Source of the DNA: Himantopus leucocephalus
Lineage: Eukaryota; Chordata; Aves; Charadriiformes; Recurvirostridae
Length of the DNA stretch: 64,000 bases
NCBI GenBank assembly: GCA_003993805.1
Contig: RSEF01000004.1
Coordinates: 8,435,390 to 8,499,389, forward strand
Direction of reading: 5' to 3'
Under the pieces are notes generated by a model, which saw nothing but the letters and a program-made list of their open reading frames with translations, made no database searches and was not told where the DNA came from. The position numbers and the translations under genes are program-made. This document shows positions 23,942-36,479 of the stretch, piece after piece (within the stretch, counting starts at the first letter, position 1; each line of letters begins with the position of its first letter).

Positions 23942-26089
23942 TGCTCCCTGCAGAAGCATTTCAGATGGCTGTCAGTAAGGCAAATCTGTACTTGTAAAAT
24001 CTGCAGAAAGATGTTGTAGATATAAGATGAAAGCTGGACAAAACTGCTTGGCTGAAATATGGCCCACATGACTACAGAGCTTAGAGGACCAAGCCCAGCT
24101 GCTCTCCAGGTAAGGGACCTCAGCAGGGCGAATGCAAGAACAGTCATCCTGGGTTCACTTAGCTCATGGTCCTGTCTCTGAGAAAGACAAGTTGCAGATT
24201 CCTCTGGAAGAGAAGCAATATATAAGCAGGAAAGGCAAGGATGGCAATACTGACCACAGAAATAACTCGGGGAGATGCTAGGACATTTGGGGACAGGGAG
24301 GGCTGACTAAGAAAGCACAGCTAAGCTAGACTCTTGTTGGATACCTTTTGCCACCTTCAATTTCAAGTAAGACTGCAGCTTGAATAGAAAGTCAATAGCT
24401 CTTTCTCCCCTATCCCTTCACCACATCATCTCAGAGGAAACTGCCACTCTGTAGTTCCCTAAAGAATTGCCCAGCAAAATCAAGAAATACTAAACTTAGC
24501 AAAGATAATGTTTCTGAAAGCTAATGGAGGGAGGAAAAAATACAACCCAAACCCAAGGACAGCAAGCCAGAGTTTTTCACACGCACTGTAAAGAAAAAGA
24601 AAGACAGAGATACCTGTTTCCTATCATTGTAGGTCACTTCAGTGCTTCATCTTGATATGAATAGATCCCTCAATAGTTAACTTAGCCAAGGGAGGATTCA
24701 GATCAATCCTCCTCACTCCAGCCAGGCCTTCTTCTAAATCAATAATGGCTGATGAATACCTCTGCCAAGCTCACAACACAGACACAATGGAAATCCTGCT
24801 CTTTTAGAAAGTGCCTTTGCAAGCCCTTTGGATAAGGGGCGCTTTGCTGCTCCTCTGCTAAACCTCAGCAATGAAGCTGAATTCCTGATGATGCTGCCGT
24901 TCTGCAGAAGCAGCACAGCACTGGTAACCTGCACCTTTCTGCTCTTTGAGGATTTAGCAAGAGCCGTTTGAATTCATTTGGAAACAAATTCAAACACATA
25001 TTCTATACAGCTTTCATCTTTAATAAAGTCCTTTTTTTTGAGTTAGATTCTGCTTTCACAACACATGCAACTTTGTTTTTCAAAATATCTTGCTGATAAT
25101 TGGAGTTTTTCTGTTTTTTTAAAAATAGAGTTCTGTAAGGAATGCGAGCTATCATCTGAATTAAAATCGAGTTAGGGGGTTCATCTCCTGCAAAAACTGG
25201 GAAAAATTAAGAAGTTGGAAAGATCAGCTGGATCTTGTAGTTCACATTTGTAAACCAAATCCCTTAATTGCACTGAAGCACTAAAAGGAGAATCACTTTT
25301 GTTAACTGGAAAGATAGGACACACTTTTTTGAGAATTCAAACCTTTTTGATGTAGATATTCCCAGTAAAAACTATGCCTGATTATAATCTACAGTAGCAT
25401 TCTCCGTAATTAAAAATATTTTACAGGATGCTTTGTCAAAAATCCCCAATAATTAATAATAAATATCTCTTTTCAACAGCACATGAATCTACACTAATAA
25501 AATAAAACTGAAGTCACAATCATACCAGTCTAGACTATGCAGACTTGGCAGTTATAAGTACAGATTTATGGCTGGAAGGATGCATTCTCCTTGAAGCTGT
25601 TTGTGCAACCTACTTATCAGAAGAAAGAGATTTCCTGGAGATTTCCTTTAATTAGCTGGAACAAGCCATTAGTAAAACAAGCAACTAAACCCGTAAGTAT
25701 GTAAGCTATTAGTCTTCTAGCATAGTTTATTAAAAAAAGTAATTAAAAATATATCCTAAAATTCAATAAGGGAGTGGCCAGGTTCAGTAATAACAATTTC
25801 TGTGTGGACAGCAATGTTTATGAGTCTAGGAAGGGAAAAGTTAGCAGTCTGCCAGTAAAGATAACGAGAGGAGAGGAAACACATGATCCATGTTAATGTG
25901 GTTTATGTCCCTCCCTTTTTAAGCTTCTGAAAGGCTCCGCTTATTCCCGTGGCAATTAGGAGTAATCATCACTGCCAATGATGTATTTGTACCAGGTCAT
26001 CAATCCAATGCAATGTCAGTTCCGGAAATTTTGAATCAGGTAACTCTGAAGTTTGAAATGTAGCTATTTTACTTTGACTGTTTACTGGA

Positions 26090-26310
26090 GTAGCCACTGC
26101 CCAATGTGATTTGCATATGAATTGCGAGGTGCACTTCCAGGGGCTTACATGAGGCAATAGATGTGTTTCTCGTATTAGCCATAATGAGCATCACATGACT
26201 CATTCCTCTCACACCAGGCTAAAATGTACCCCTGCGGTTCTATACTATGTATATTGACTGGAATGAAGCTTTGTGTAATAAGATTTAAATTGTAATGAGT
26301 CATTATGTCA
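26090..26310. promoter_or_regulatory. Candidate enhancer: octamer plus two perfect AP-1 sites
   Basis: An ATTTGCAT octamer (POU site) lies at 26109-26116, with a CCAAT word just upstream (26101-26105). ATGACTCAT lies at 26195-26203 and ATGAGTCAT at 26295-26303. Both AP-1 nonamers are exact consensus, exactly 100 bp apart. The second sits inside TAATGAGTCATTA, which is palindromic except at its centre. The motifs are visible; enhancer activity is inference. Confidence 0.4.
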
Positions 26311-28777
26311 ACCTTTTTTTGCTGGTAAGTCTACTGCATAGTGTGCAATATGCTATTGCAGAAAAGCCTAGCAAGTATGGTAAGTTGGCAGTGGGGAGGA
26401 AAAAAAAAACTATGAAAACTTTTCACAAAACTTTAGCATGACCATAGTTTCAAAGGATGATTTTTGTGTGTGTGTGCTTATTACAGCCATTATCATCAGA
26501 CCAAGAAACACTCCTGAATCCATCACACTTAGATATATGTCCTCGTTTGCTTTTAGTGGGATGAGACAGTCTTGTTTATACAGGCTTGAGGTGAATGATG
26601 TCAAAGTATTATTTTTCAAGATTGTTTAAACATTCAGATGTGCACACATGCATGGACACACAGAGGGCTGTTTTCTAATAATCCTTTTGTCAGCCTGAAG
26701 CTGAAATAACTTTCTTTCTTGCAAGGATTTGTTATTGGGAGTTTCTTATTAGTAACTAGATACTGACACTGATTTCATTAAAACATAAGCACAGTCCCGA
26801 AGAGCTTTTGATTTTTTTTTAATTGCATAACATGTAGAGTATAAACACAAACTGCTTTGCTCAGGACTGTACCTCTTTAATTGCTTGAATTAAAAGGATT
26901 TCTGGCATTCTTTCTCATTTTTCAGTATACATTGGTTGCATGTTACCAAGGCACCTCTGAAACCGCTAAAACTGACCTGGGCTGAAAGCAATATGGAGAA
27001 GTAATTTCAGTCTTCATTGTAAAGAATGTTCAAAAAATACAAAACCTTTTAGTTCTACAGTAGCAAAGTAAAAGGCTATTTTGTGCAAAATCAAATGTAG
27101 ATAAAATATCTTTTATTCTTATAGTGACTACCAATACAGGACGTAAAGAATTATCTATGTCTTGAGATACCATTTTGTGTCCAGTGACTTCAACAGACAA
27201 ACCTTGTTAATCTACACCACAAAGTAAACTGATCGGAAGCCTAGACTGTGGCTCTTGGTGTCAGCTTTTTAAAGACAGACGTTAATGAAACTCCATGAAA
27301 CAAACACCTTGGCTCACAAGGCTCACAAACGCCTTTCTGTATATGAGTCTGCATTAATCTACAAAGCACTATTCTCCGACCAGTTTCTAAATTCTGGTGT
27401 TCCCTATCTAAATATCTACAGCAACTATGAACATGCTTCTCTCCTTCTACTCACTTCTTCTCTGAGCATTTAGAATCAACAATTAAATCATTTACTACTA
27501 AAAGACAGCAGGTTGGGGAAGTGGGAGAAGGACCAAAAGACTGACAAAGAAATTGACAAAAAAATAACAGAAAAATTTAAAGCTTAAAGCTTCTTATCGT
27601 CCATCACAGTAGCTCATATTACTCTTGCATTTGCACTCTTGCTTCTCTTAAATATCCAAGTGTTTCCAAGGTAGACACCAGAGGCTGTAATTGAAAGCTA
27701 CAGAACTGGCAAGTATCAATATTTAATAGCTGGTGTCCTTCCCCCTTTTCTCCCCTATTACATATTGCCTGTGAAATGGCATCAGTGAACAAGAGACCAC
27801 ATAGCTGGCTTTTGATTTCCCCAACTCATCCTTAGATGTACCTTTTCTCACCCTCCCAGCAAACTGTTACGTATTTTAGGATTGGTTTGCTTGTCTTTTT
27901 CACTGACAGCTCTTCCTGCTCTCGTTAGTACATGAAAGTCTAATTGTGCTGGGCAGCTCTGGCTTGGCAAGCAACTTACAAATTATACGTGAAATGGGAC
28001 AAGAATCTCGGCAAAGCCTAGCACTAGACATCATTAATTCTACTTTTAGCAGATGTTTTTCTCAGGTGAATGATTGCTCTGCTTCTTACCTGAAAAGACT
28101 CTCTGTATTTCTTCTATTTGTGAGATCAATTAAGGTGTATAAAAAATATTCTTGTAACTAATTAGAAATCAGTGAGAAAATCAGTGTGAAATTTAGAGAC
28201 AGATTAATACAGTAGAGAATGAAACAATTAATTTATGCTCAATCTAGTGAGTCAATATCCAGTTTGTTACCTCTGTTTGTTTTTTTTAATCAGCATCTTA
28301 ATTCAGGAGCAGGCAGGGAATATATCCATATGTTTTACTTCTCTTGTACAATTATCTTTAAGGAAAAAAAAAAACAAACCACAAAAAACCCCACATCTCC
28401 GAAACATAGGATTGCAGACTCGCCATTTTTTTCCTGAGAGGATCATAAATTATTTAAAGTTTCTTCATCTTCTGAATGCCCAGATGAATGCACTGAAATA
28501 TTCAGAGACTAGAACCTAAAATATTATACAGGTGATTCAATAATTCTTGCCAACAACTGAAATAAAAATCATGCCTTTTTCTTTATATTTTAAATATGAG
28601 GAATGAATTTTTCTCTCTTAATTTTCCCTTGTATCAACAAATCATTTAAGATACCTCAGTATTAAATGAAAGGACATAAACATAGAAGAAATGCATTATC
28701 AGTCCATTTTTATTTTCCTTGGAAATACTTTTTAGCTTTTTCCACTCAGTTCTCTACACTTGAAAAAGCAATATTGC
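26311..28777. other. Intergenic DNA, no gene seen
   Basis: Ordinary AT-rich sequence with a short (GT)n near 26464-26478 and an A-rich run near 28364-28390. Open frames up to 94 codons have no recognisable content. Confidence 0.6.
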
Positions 28778-28891
28778 TTTATGTGTACGCCGGTAATTAA
28801 GTCTGGCATTAATATTTTTTCTATTACTACTTCTCTAGATGCTTATTTAAGAACTTTGTTTGCAAAGTTGAATACACAAGGTTCCTTTTCA
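28778..28891 (+). repeat. Direct duplication, copy 1
   Basis: This 114-base segment is repeated in the same orientation at 30066-30177. The two copies differ by two substitutions (TACGCC/TATGCC and CTCTAGATG/CTCTTGATG) and a 2-base indel (AAGTCTGGC/AAGTGGC), so they are about 98% identical. It does not resemble a known transposon and has no open frame of note. Confidence 0.9.
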
Positions 28892-30058
28892 ACACTTGCA
28901 TTGATTTTCTTTTGTCTTTTAACAAACAGACAGCAACCTGTGCACAACATGGAAAAAATAACAAGCAGCCTGTGCTCAAACAGCAAAATCAACAGTCTTA
29001 CTCTTCTTCTAATGACTACTGTCATTAGAAGGCAAGATCCAGCGGTACCCCAACAGAAAAGGAGAGTCCTTTATTTCTCAAGTATCAGATATAGTCAATA
29101 GTTAAGTACAATAAATACAATAGGGGGGAGGGGGGGTGTGTTTGTTCCCCTCCTGAACCTAAAAAGAAAGAAGTAAATTCAAGTGGAAGCTCTTCAGCTT
29201 TTTTTTTGCTTTCCTTACAAGGCTTTTCAGCATTACATGAGTTAGTTACTTGAATTCAGGTGCCTGTCCGAAGATGGGCTGCAGATACGTTAATCCAGCA
29301 GGGCATGGAAAATTAATCTCAATCATAAATTAACATTGTCACTATAGGCCAGAAAGTCAAGATATGGCTGTGAATAACCTGGCAGGAACACAAATGACAA
29401 TGTATCAGAGCATTTTGGGTATGCACTGTTGAAAGTTCAGTTGCGTGTCACACCTTTCTGCATGGTTATGTGAAATGGCTCTAGAGGTACCAATGTGTGT
29501 GGATGGAGAGGAAATTACCAGAAAATAGCTGAAGAGAGAGGAAGTACATGCTAAGAGACAGTGTTTAAAAGCCTTCCAAGGTCTGATAAGCTCTGGAGAC
29601 TGATGGTCTTGCTGAACTTGCAAAAATGGCTTAAACATCAAAAGCCGTTTGTCCAAAGAATTTGTCCAAAGCCACCAGTACATAGTAGCATTATCAATTA
29701 GTCATATCACTCCAAGAAGGTGGTGGCTGCTGTATTCAAAGAAAGACGCCAATATCATACGTACACCCTTGAGCGTCTTCCATGCCTACCTAGCAGCTGC
29801 TGGCGTCCCCATGGCTCTCCATGTGGTTGGCCTCCCAGCTTTGTTCCATCCACGTAACCGTCACTCACCCCATGCGAGTGTGCATGTGAGTGAACTGTCT
29901 GGGGAGTAAGTGGATGTATAGTTGTCTGTACTTAATAATAAAGGCTGGATTCTACTAATAATACCAACTTAATTAATAAAAGCTTTTAATAAATATTAGT
30001 CGAGATCTCTGTCTCCTCCAGCTTGATCCCCTACCAGGGAAAAGGGAATTTGTAATAC
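28892..30058. other. DNA between duplication copies, no gene seen
   Basis: It holds a G-run pair (29123-29136) and an 11-base tandem word TTTGTCCAAAG (29648-29658 and 29661-29671). A moderately GC-rich part at 29740-29900 carries an 86-codon frame without known domains. An AATAAA word occurs near 29938, but no transcript can be traced. Confidence 0.55.
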
Positions 30059-30193
30059 TTGAACATTTATGTGTATGCCGGTAATTAAGTGGCATTAATA
30101 TTTTTTCTATTACTACTTCTCTTGATGCTTATTTAAGAACTTTGTTTGCAAAGTTGAATACACAAGGTTCCTTTTCATCACATTTGAACATTT
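30059..30193 (+). repeat. Direct duplication, copy 2, with flanking 10-bp direct repeats
   Basis: The duplicated body (30066-30177) is bracketed by TTGAACATTT at 30059-30068 and again at 30184-30193. This looks like a target-site duplication around an inserted copy. Copy 1 at 28778 lacks this flanking word. The last six bases before the right repeat (TCACAT) are not part of copy 1. Either insertion of a copied fragment or repair-associated templated insertion would fit. Confidence 0.7.
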
Positions 30194-33100
30194 TTTCTAC
30201 TTGGAAAAGACAAGGGATGAGGCATTCAAGGTGCGCTGTGTGCTTGCAGAGAGGACCCCTCTCACTGAACTAACATCATTTCCTGAACATACCCATCTAT
30301 GATCCTCTAAGAGCAACAAACACTTTATGATTTCTTTTTAGTAAGATCTTTATGAGCCTTGAGTTCATATTAAGTTTAAAAGTGTCATGTTCTTTTGTAT
30401 TTTCACAGTGCAAAGGATTCTGATTTGGGTTTTTTTTTCTCTTTTTAAATCTTAACTGGAATCAGAAGCCTGGATCATCAGTAGACATAATGCATTATTA
30501 TTAACTTCATGAAGCAATTTCTCTTGTACAATTTTGCTAGTGCAGACATTCTAGCTTTTAGTTTAATTGAATTTGTTGATAAATCTGTCATGACATGCTT
30601 TCCATATATGATCTTTCTACAGAAAAAGTATTTCTAGAGAAAATTCACTCCACGAATAGGATCAGAACAAGGCTCGTACATCGTTTAATTACATATTGAA
30701 TTGGTTTCTAATAAGCAGTAGAAATTACTTAGATCGGCCTTCTGTTCATTTATGACTTTTCCATTAACATTTGCAAAATGAGCAATGAGAAAAAACACAT
30801 GCTGAAATCATACATTTTAGCAAATATTTTCATTAAATATTACCAACTGTTTTTATTATTGAAGATGGAATATTCTCATCTAATCAATGAATCCAGTAAA
30901 CAAATGCACTATTGCCTGCAGTGTCTTTTGTATTAGAATTTCCGTTTCTACACTTGTCCCCAAGGCCAAGAAAGAGCATGACTTTATGTTGCCGATGTGC
31001 TGTGTTTCATCAGTTTGTGTCTTAGTATATACATGTTACTTTAGCTCTAAGGAGATGTGACAGAAGGTAACAGACTATACTGTGGTGCGGCAATGTCAGC
31101 CTGTGCACCAGAAAGATTAGAAAATGCACTGCTGTAAGCACGTTGACTGGAAAGCAGAAAACAAACATAGGAACATCTAGTTTTCTGACAGGAAGTCAAA
31201 TAATTGGAGCGCACACACTCCTTCATTGCAAAAATCCCTGTTACTGCCGTGCGAATAATAACGGTTCGCTTTTCCTTTTGGTGTGGCGGCAAGTGATTAT
31301 CACCTTCAACAGAACTGAAGCAGACAGTGAGTACACTGTACGTACAGGAAAAAGGAAATAGTGACTAGGGGCTACTGGATTTTAAACATTTTATTACTGC
31401 ATGCAGTTTTATAGATTTAAAAAGTGGAATCAATTTTCCCTTTGTGATAAGTTTGGGGTTTTTTTTTTTATTTTACTGAGATTGCTATTGGCTTCCTTTG
31501 GCATATTTCTTGATAATAAGACTGCATTGGTTATTACAGTGCTACGTTTCATATCTCTTTGACCACAATACAAGATGTTCCATTTACTTAAAGCGTTCTT
31601 GATGTTATCGGACTGAGAAAATTTACTTCAGTAGCCCTAAAAGCCATTCCAGGAACAAGACTTGATCCTTCACTCAATTATCTGTGCACATTCCATCAAA
31701 CATCTGTAAAGAAGTTAAACAAAATATAAGGACACCCAGGATTTACTTGGCTAAGGATTAGCCAGTAAATACTATCTGAGAATTGACTTTTGTCTTTTCC
31801 CCTAATATAACAAAAATTAATGCCAGCAAGTCTCTTGGCTGTATCAAACCCAGGCTCACCTTCATGATTGCCAAACTGTTTTACAGACTCAATTATCAGT
31901 CATTTTAATTGCACTGTATTTCACAAAAAATGCAGAGGAGGACTCACATTTCAGAAGAGGATGCAATACCAGTGTGGTCATGCAGAACAGCATTGTCCTT
32001 AAAAATTATTAAAGCCATTCAGTGGGAGAAGGGAAATAAAATTAGGTCATCTTAATTCAAAGCCCTATTTTATTTTCATTGTCATTTGGCTTTTGGTATT
32101 CATCAGCCTTATCCAAACATTATACTTACATCATTTCTCTTGCTTGATAATTACGTTTTTGTAAATCAGCAAAAGTTTACTTTTGGAAGTCTTTAACTGG
32201 ACAGCTTCTCAAACTTTTCAAGTAGACTTTCTCAATGACATGTCTATTTGACATTGAGTAATCTGGAGTTAATGAGTTACCATACCTTCTTATGTTACTA
32301 AATGAAGGACTAGATGTTAAAATGATTATGAAAGCAGAGACAGCCAATTACAAATCTGGTGACTGTGGACACTTGAGCATGCTGCGCATTTATGACAGTT
32401 TCTAAGAAACTTCTAGCATAGCCTAAAACTAAAATGGAAGATTATCTTTTGACACTAGTAGTTCAGCCAGGTATGGCCACTTGCATTTATAAGCACGCTA
32501 ACGCATATGACAGCAGGAGGCAGGGAGAGAGAGCGTCAGTGCCCAAGTAAGTGGAAATACAATGAAAAACCTTAAGGATTAAAGTGCATCAGATTTGTAT
32601 AGCAAGTGACACAGACTTGCTGTCAGTTACGGGAAAAAATACCTCCGTTCCTTTCATGAAGTAGCGCTCTCTGTGAGGTTTCAAGGACAAAATGAAGAGG
32701 GTTTGTTGGGGTTTTTTTTCCATCCAGTTTTTAATATACTGGCATGAAGAAAATCCAGGCTGCAGGGATTTTTTTGACCTGCAAGCATCTTGCTGTTGTT
32801 TTGGGCTATGATAAACTTCAACACGCCAGTCCCCATTTGAGGTACATATTAATAGGTGACAGACCTGAAATAAAGGAAGGCACGTGTTAGGCAGAAGAGT
32901 TCACAAGTTTGTTGGTTTAGTGCAGGTTGGGGCTGGGGGGGGGGAAGCAGACCTGAAGATCTAAGCAATATAAACAAAGTGTTAGCTAGTACAAGGAAAA
33001 GCAATGTGAGAGAAAAATTTAAAAGCAAAAAAAAGACTGAAATTAACCAACTCTTGATGCTTCTTTCTCCAGTATTTGTGTGGTTATTTTGTGTGCAGTA

Positions 33101-34335
33101 TATATTACCAAGGAAACAACCAACTTAATTAATGGTACTTCTTCCTAGTAGAAGGAATTTGTGGCTTTGTGCTTTGCCCCATCCTCCCCAAACATACACC
33201 ACTTTTCTGGAGATAAAGAGCAAAACTGTAGTATCTGCATTCCAGGATGTTTGAAAAAGGAGTGGGTTTTAGTAGTATTTTACCATCTGCTGTAGAAAAG
33301 TAAATTCTTACTTTGGGACATGAAGCAAATTTTTATGTAAAATCTGAGCTCCTATTTGAGTGCAATATTACCTCTGTGGAACAGATAAATTCTTTCAATC
33401 AGATAGCTCAGGAAATGTCTTTTCTAATAATAATAATAAAAAATCTTCACTATCTTAACCTCTACGTTGATGCAGAGCTTATTCTAATCTACCTTTACCT
33501 CAGGCATTCGAAGGATCTGCCAAAACATAAAATGAGTTTTTGAGACGCTGCACTCCCCTCCCCTAACCACGGATACTAGTGTGCACTAGATCCCCTTGTT
33601 TCTGAGACAGAAAGCCAAAACATGTAAAAAAGGAAAAAAGAAAGTATTTGCTTTTTTCCTATAAATCTAGTCTTTTTCTTAATTACAAAAAGACAAACAG
33701 CTAGATTCATAGACTATTCCTACACAAACTCATCCTTTATTACTGTTTACAAACTAAAACTAAAAATGGGATAGATTCTGGAGATTTAACATACCTAAAC
33801 ATGAGACAAACCTACAAATTTCAGGTGTGTTACACTGTTTCAGCTATCTTTTGGGACTGCTAGCCAAGGTCTTACAAAAGACAGCTGCAGGTGAGACACT
33901 TTATTTTGATGGAAGAAGGAAGTGGTTTCGTATCCAGCGTGCTGAAATCCAGGACAGAGAACAGCAGATGACCTGTACATCAGTTGTTGGCTCGGGCTCT
34001 TCAATTTATATGCCTGTATATACTAATCTTGACCAATCTGCATGCTAGACACCGACTGAAATCCAGTCTAGAACTCTAGATTCGCAGGCAACCCCAGTTT
34101 AAGCAGTCTGATGCAGAGCCAGGCTTTGTGCCTGTGGGCTCAGCACATAGCAGGACAGAGCAATAATTCTCAGTGACTATAATAAAGCTGAACCCTTGTG
34201 TCACAGACTCAATTTCGCATAGGATTTGTACAGCAGATTACACTGCTGTCAAATGAAAAGCAGCCTTACGTTTCTCGGTAGTGTTGCCAAGTTGGATGGG
34301 AGAGGGTACAAATATGTTGTCTTCCTGAATGTTCA
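30194..34335. other. Intergenic DNA, no gene seen
   Basis: AT-rich sequence with several G3-4T8-11 words (30427, 31455, 32708), a G10 run (32935-32944) and a CACGTG E-box (32881-32886). Open frames of 72-81 codons have no recognisable domain. Confidence 0.6.
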
Positions 34336-34360
34336 GGACATGCCTAAGGAGGACATGCCT
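34336..34360 (+). promoter_or_regulatory. Candidate p53-family response element
   Basis: Two identical decamers GGACATGCCT (34336-34345 and 34351-34360) each fit the p53 half-site RRRCWWGYYY at all ten positions, with the favoured CATG core. The 5-base spacer AAGGA lies inside the accepted 0-13 range. The site is visible in full; binding by p53, p63 or p73 is inference. Confidence 0.55.
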
Positions 34361-36411
34361 GCTGAAGAGTAGCAGGAGGACTGTTGGGGAAATTCTAGTA
34401 GACTTCTAGTTTGATGACAGGGGGTCCTTGGGTTGCTTTCTATACTTGGCTTTATGTGAAGAAAACTTGGTTGAGGATGCAGTTATACATTCCTGGTGAA
34501 GTTAGGAAGGCCCAGGGAGAAAGGCACATGTCGAAAGACAGCTCCTTAAGAGAAAAGGTTCCTAAACTACACCATCACTGTACCTCTTCAATTTAGTGCA
34601 GCTATTGCAATGCCATTATTGCAGGTATGAGGAGCTACCTACCTTTGTCAAAAAGGGCAGAAGAAATTCCATGTAACGCAAAGACAATGTGAAGAATAGA
34701 TTATGAGTTTATAGCAAATTAGTCATCTGCCTGTAATCTCATCCAAACTGTGAATTTAAAGCACATTCCATTAAAACACTTCGTAGCAAATAACCTTTTG
34801 AATACCATTCAAAAAAAAGAATACTTTCCATCATGTATTAAATTTTTGAAAAAAAAAATATTCTTTGGCTTTCCCTTCCCACACACAAATCACAATGAAG
34901 ACAAGCAAACAAAATGCATAAAACGTGCCTGACTCAAAGCTTGCTCTGTGTGTCCAGTAGACAGTGGTACATCTGGGGAAACTGGAGTAGACAAAATATT
35001 CACCATTTAGCACGTGGAGATTCGCCAGGTTGGTGTTTGCCATGTGATCTCCCTATTCTGTTTCTTTCATAGTCTTGGACTGTAGCAAGTGTCTTAATCA
35101 CTTCTTCTATATACGGCCAAAGATACCTACAATTAGTAGGGTGCATTTGTTCCCATGATGCTGAATGACTTCAGCTACCTGAAGTGGAGACCCAGAATCT
35201 TTCGGCTACCCTACGTCTTCCACTTAGTCATGGAAATTTGAAAAGCAGAATCAGGCTTTTAGTGAGGTTATTTTTGAATTACACTGCACTGCAACTATAG
35301 TCTCCTCCAGGAGAAGTCTTACACAGTTCTAAACTTTGCAATGATTTCTGGGATCTTTATTTTTAACATATGTGTCCACCCACAGGAGCTTGTTTTGCCT
35401 TCCTTCAGCAGCTATACAATGGCTTGGTTTCATTTTTTTTTAAAGTGTAAGAAATTATCCAGGCCTCAAGATCAAAATGTTCAAAGGCGAGGTTTTGATC
35501 ATTTAAACATCAATACCACTGGCTGCACCCAAACTATTCAGAATCCTTTCACAGGGTTGGCAGAAAGCAAAGAAAACTACTTTTCACAGTACTGCTATCA
35601 CTTAAGTCTCTTGCCTCCCAAAGAAAAGCTCATCCTGTCCCAGATTTGGTCACCACCAGCCTCAAACAGAAACCAAGAATGTCTTCCATGCATTGACCTC
35701 AGTAATGTGGCTGCATAAGTTATAACATTTTTAATATAAGAACGTAGGCTATACTGGAGAAAGCAGAAGCTTCATGGGGGAGAAATACCTAATTTTTTTC
35801 TCCCAAGGTCAACTTGTCTTGGTTACTTGTTCCAGCCTTTAAACCATGGTAAACAGTTTGCCCAGGACAAAGCTATTAACTGCCTGGGTAGGCAACAATC
35901 AGGTCTGGGTATGTGCAAGGCCAATCCTGATCAGCATTTTTCCAGGAACAACTTCATTAAGTGCAGCATCTCTGCACTTAAAGAAAAAATCCAAGAGCTT
36001 CAGCAAGTATGATGGGCAATAGTCATAAAGACATTAACTTCCTTGTTCCTTAATTTTATCTAGCAGAGACAGAGAAACAGGAACAGGAACACCTAGCAGT
36101 TCTTTCTGTCACGTCGGTGGTTCCAATGCCTCCATTTCTAAAATTAGGAGATACAAAATGGAACAAGCTCTGCAAATTTATTATCTAATGTTTCACGCTT
36201 GTCCACAGAATGTCACCGTACATCCATTCTTGTTTCCTCCGTTAATTTAATGATGTCCCTGACACCTTCAGGGCACCAGGTAGCAGAAGCCTAATGAAAG
36301 CTCTTCTGAACAATTGCATTCACTTACTGTCTCCCAACACATCCAAACAGCCTTATAGCTCAGGCTGCTCTTTAAAGCTAATAAGCAAGTAGCCATTGCA
36401 TTTTAGTATTT
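34361..36411. other. Intergenic DNA, no gene seen
   Basis: No gene recognised. Frames at 35341-35718 (125 codons) and 35827-36012 (61 codons) are open but match no family I know. A strong hairpin lies at 35957-35981 within the second of these. Confidence 0.55.
35957..35981. repeat. Perfect 10-bp-arm hairpin
   Basis: TTAAGTGCAG, loop CATCT, then CTGCACTTAA, with all ten pairs matching. Each arm carries a TTAAGTG / CACTTAA word, the NKX2-type homeodomain core, in inverted orientation. Confidence 0.85.
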
Positions 36412-36412
36412 T

Positions 36413-36437
36413 TATATATATATTTATATATATATAT
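36413..36437. repeat. (TA)n-rich microsatellite
   Basis: Imperfect TA dinucleotide run broken by a TTT. More TA/TG-rich sequence follows to about 36480. Confidence 0.85.
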
Positions 36438-36479
36438 GTTTAGTATCTCATATAGGTATGCATGTGTATATATTTTGTA

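Larger units (their letters stand above)
16801..26089. other. Intergenic DNA, no gene seen
   Basis: No gene recognised. It includes the window's longest open frame (17782-18168 plus, 128 codons), which shows no motif I know and is within chance length. It also contains a perfect palindrome at 17768-17794, a T10+ run near 22330, a pure G/T tract (23492-23530) and a purine tract (23886-23941). A segment near 24730-24970 is less AT-rich than its flanks but is not recognisable. Confidence 0.55.

Noticed and set aside
29123..29136. G-quadruplex at G6-A-G7
   Set aside because: It cannot supply four separated G3 runs.
32935..32944. G-quadruplex at the G10 run
   Set aside because: Only three separable G3 runs within loop limits, so it does not meet the canonical rule.
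35150..35220. CR1 endonuclease-region match ('gaatgacttcagctacc')
   Set aside because: Too short and too diverged to separate from chance.
35341..35718. 125-codon open frame
   Set aside because: No known motif and no splice or promoter context; chance length.
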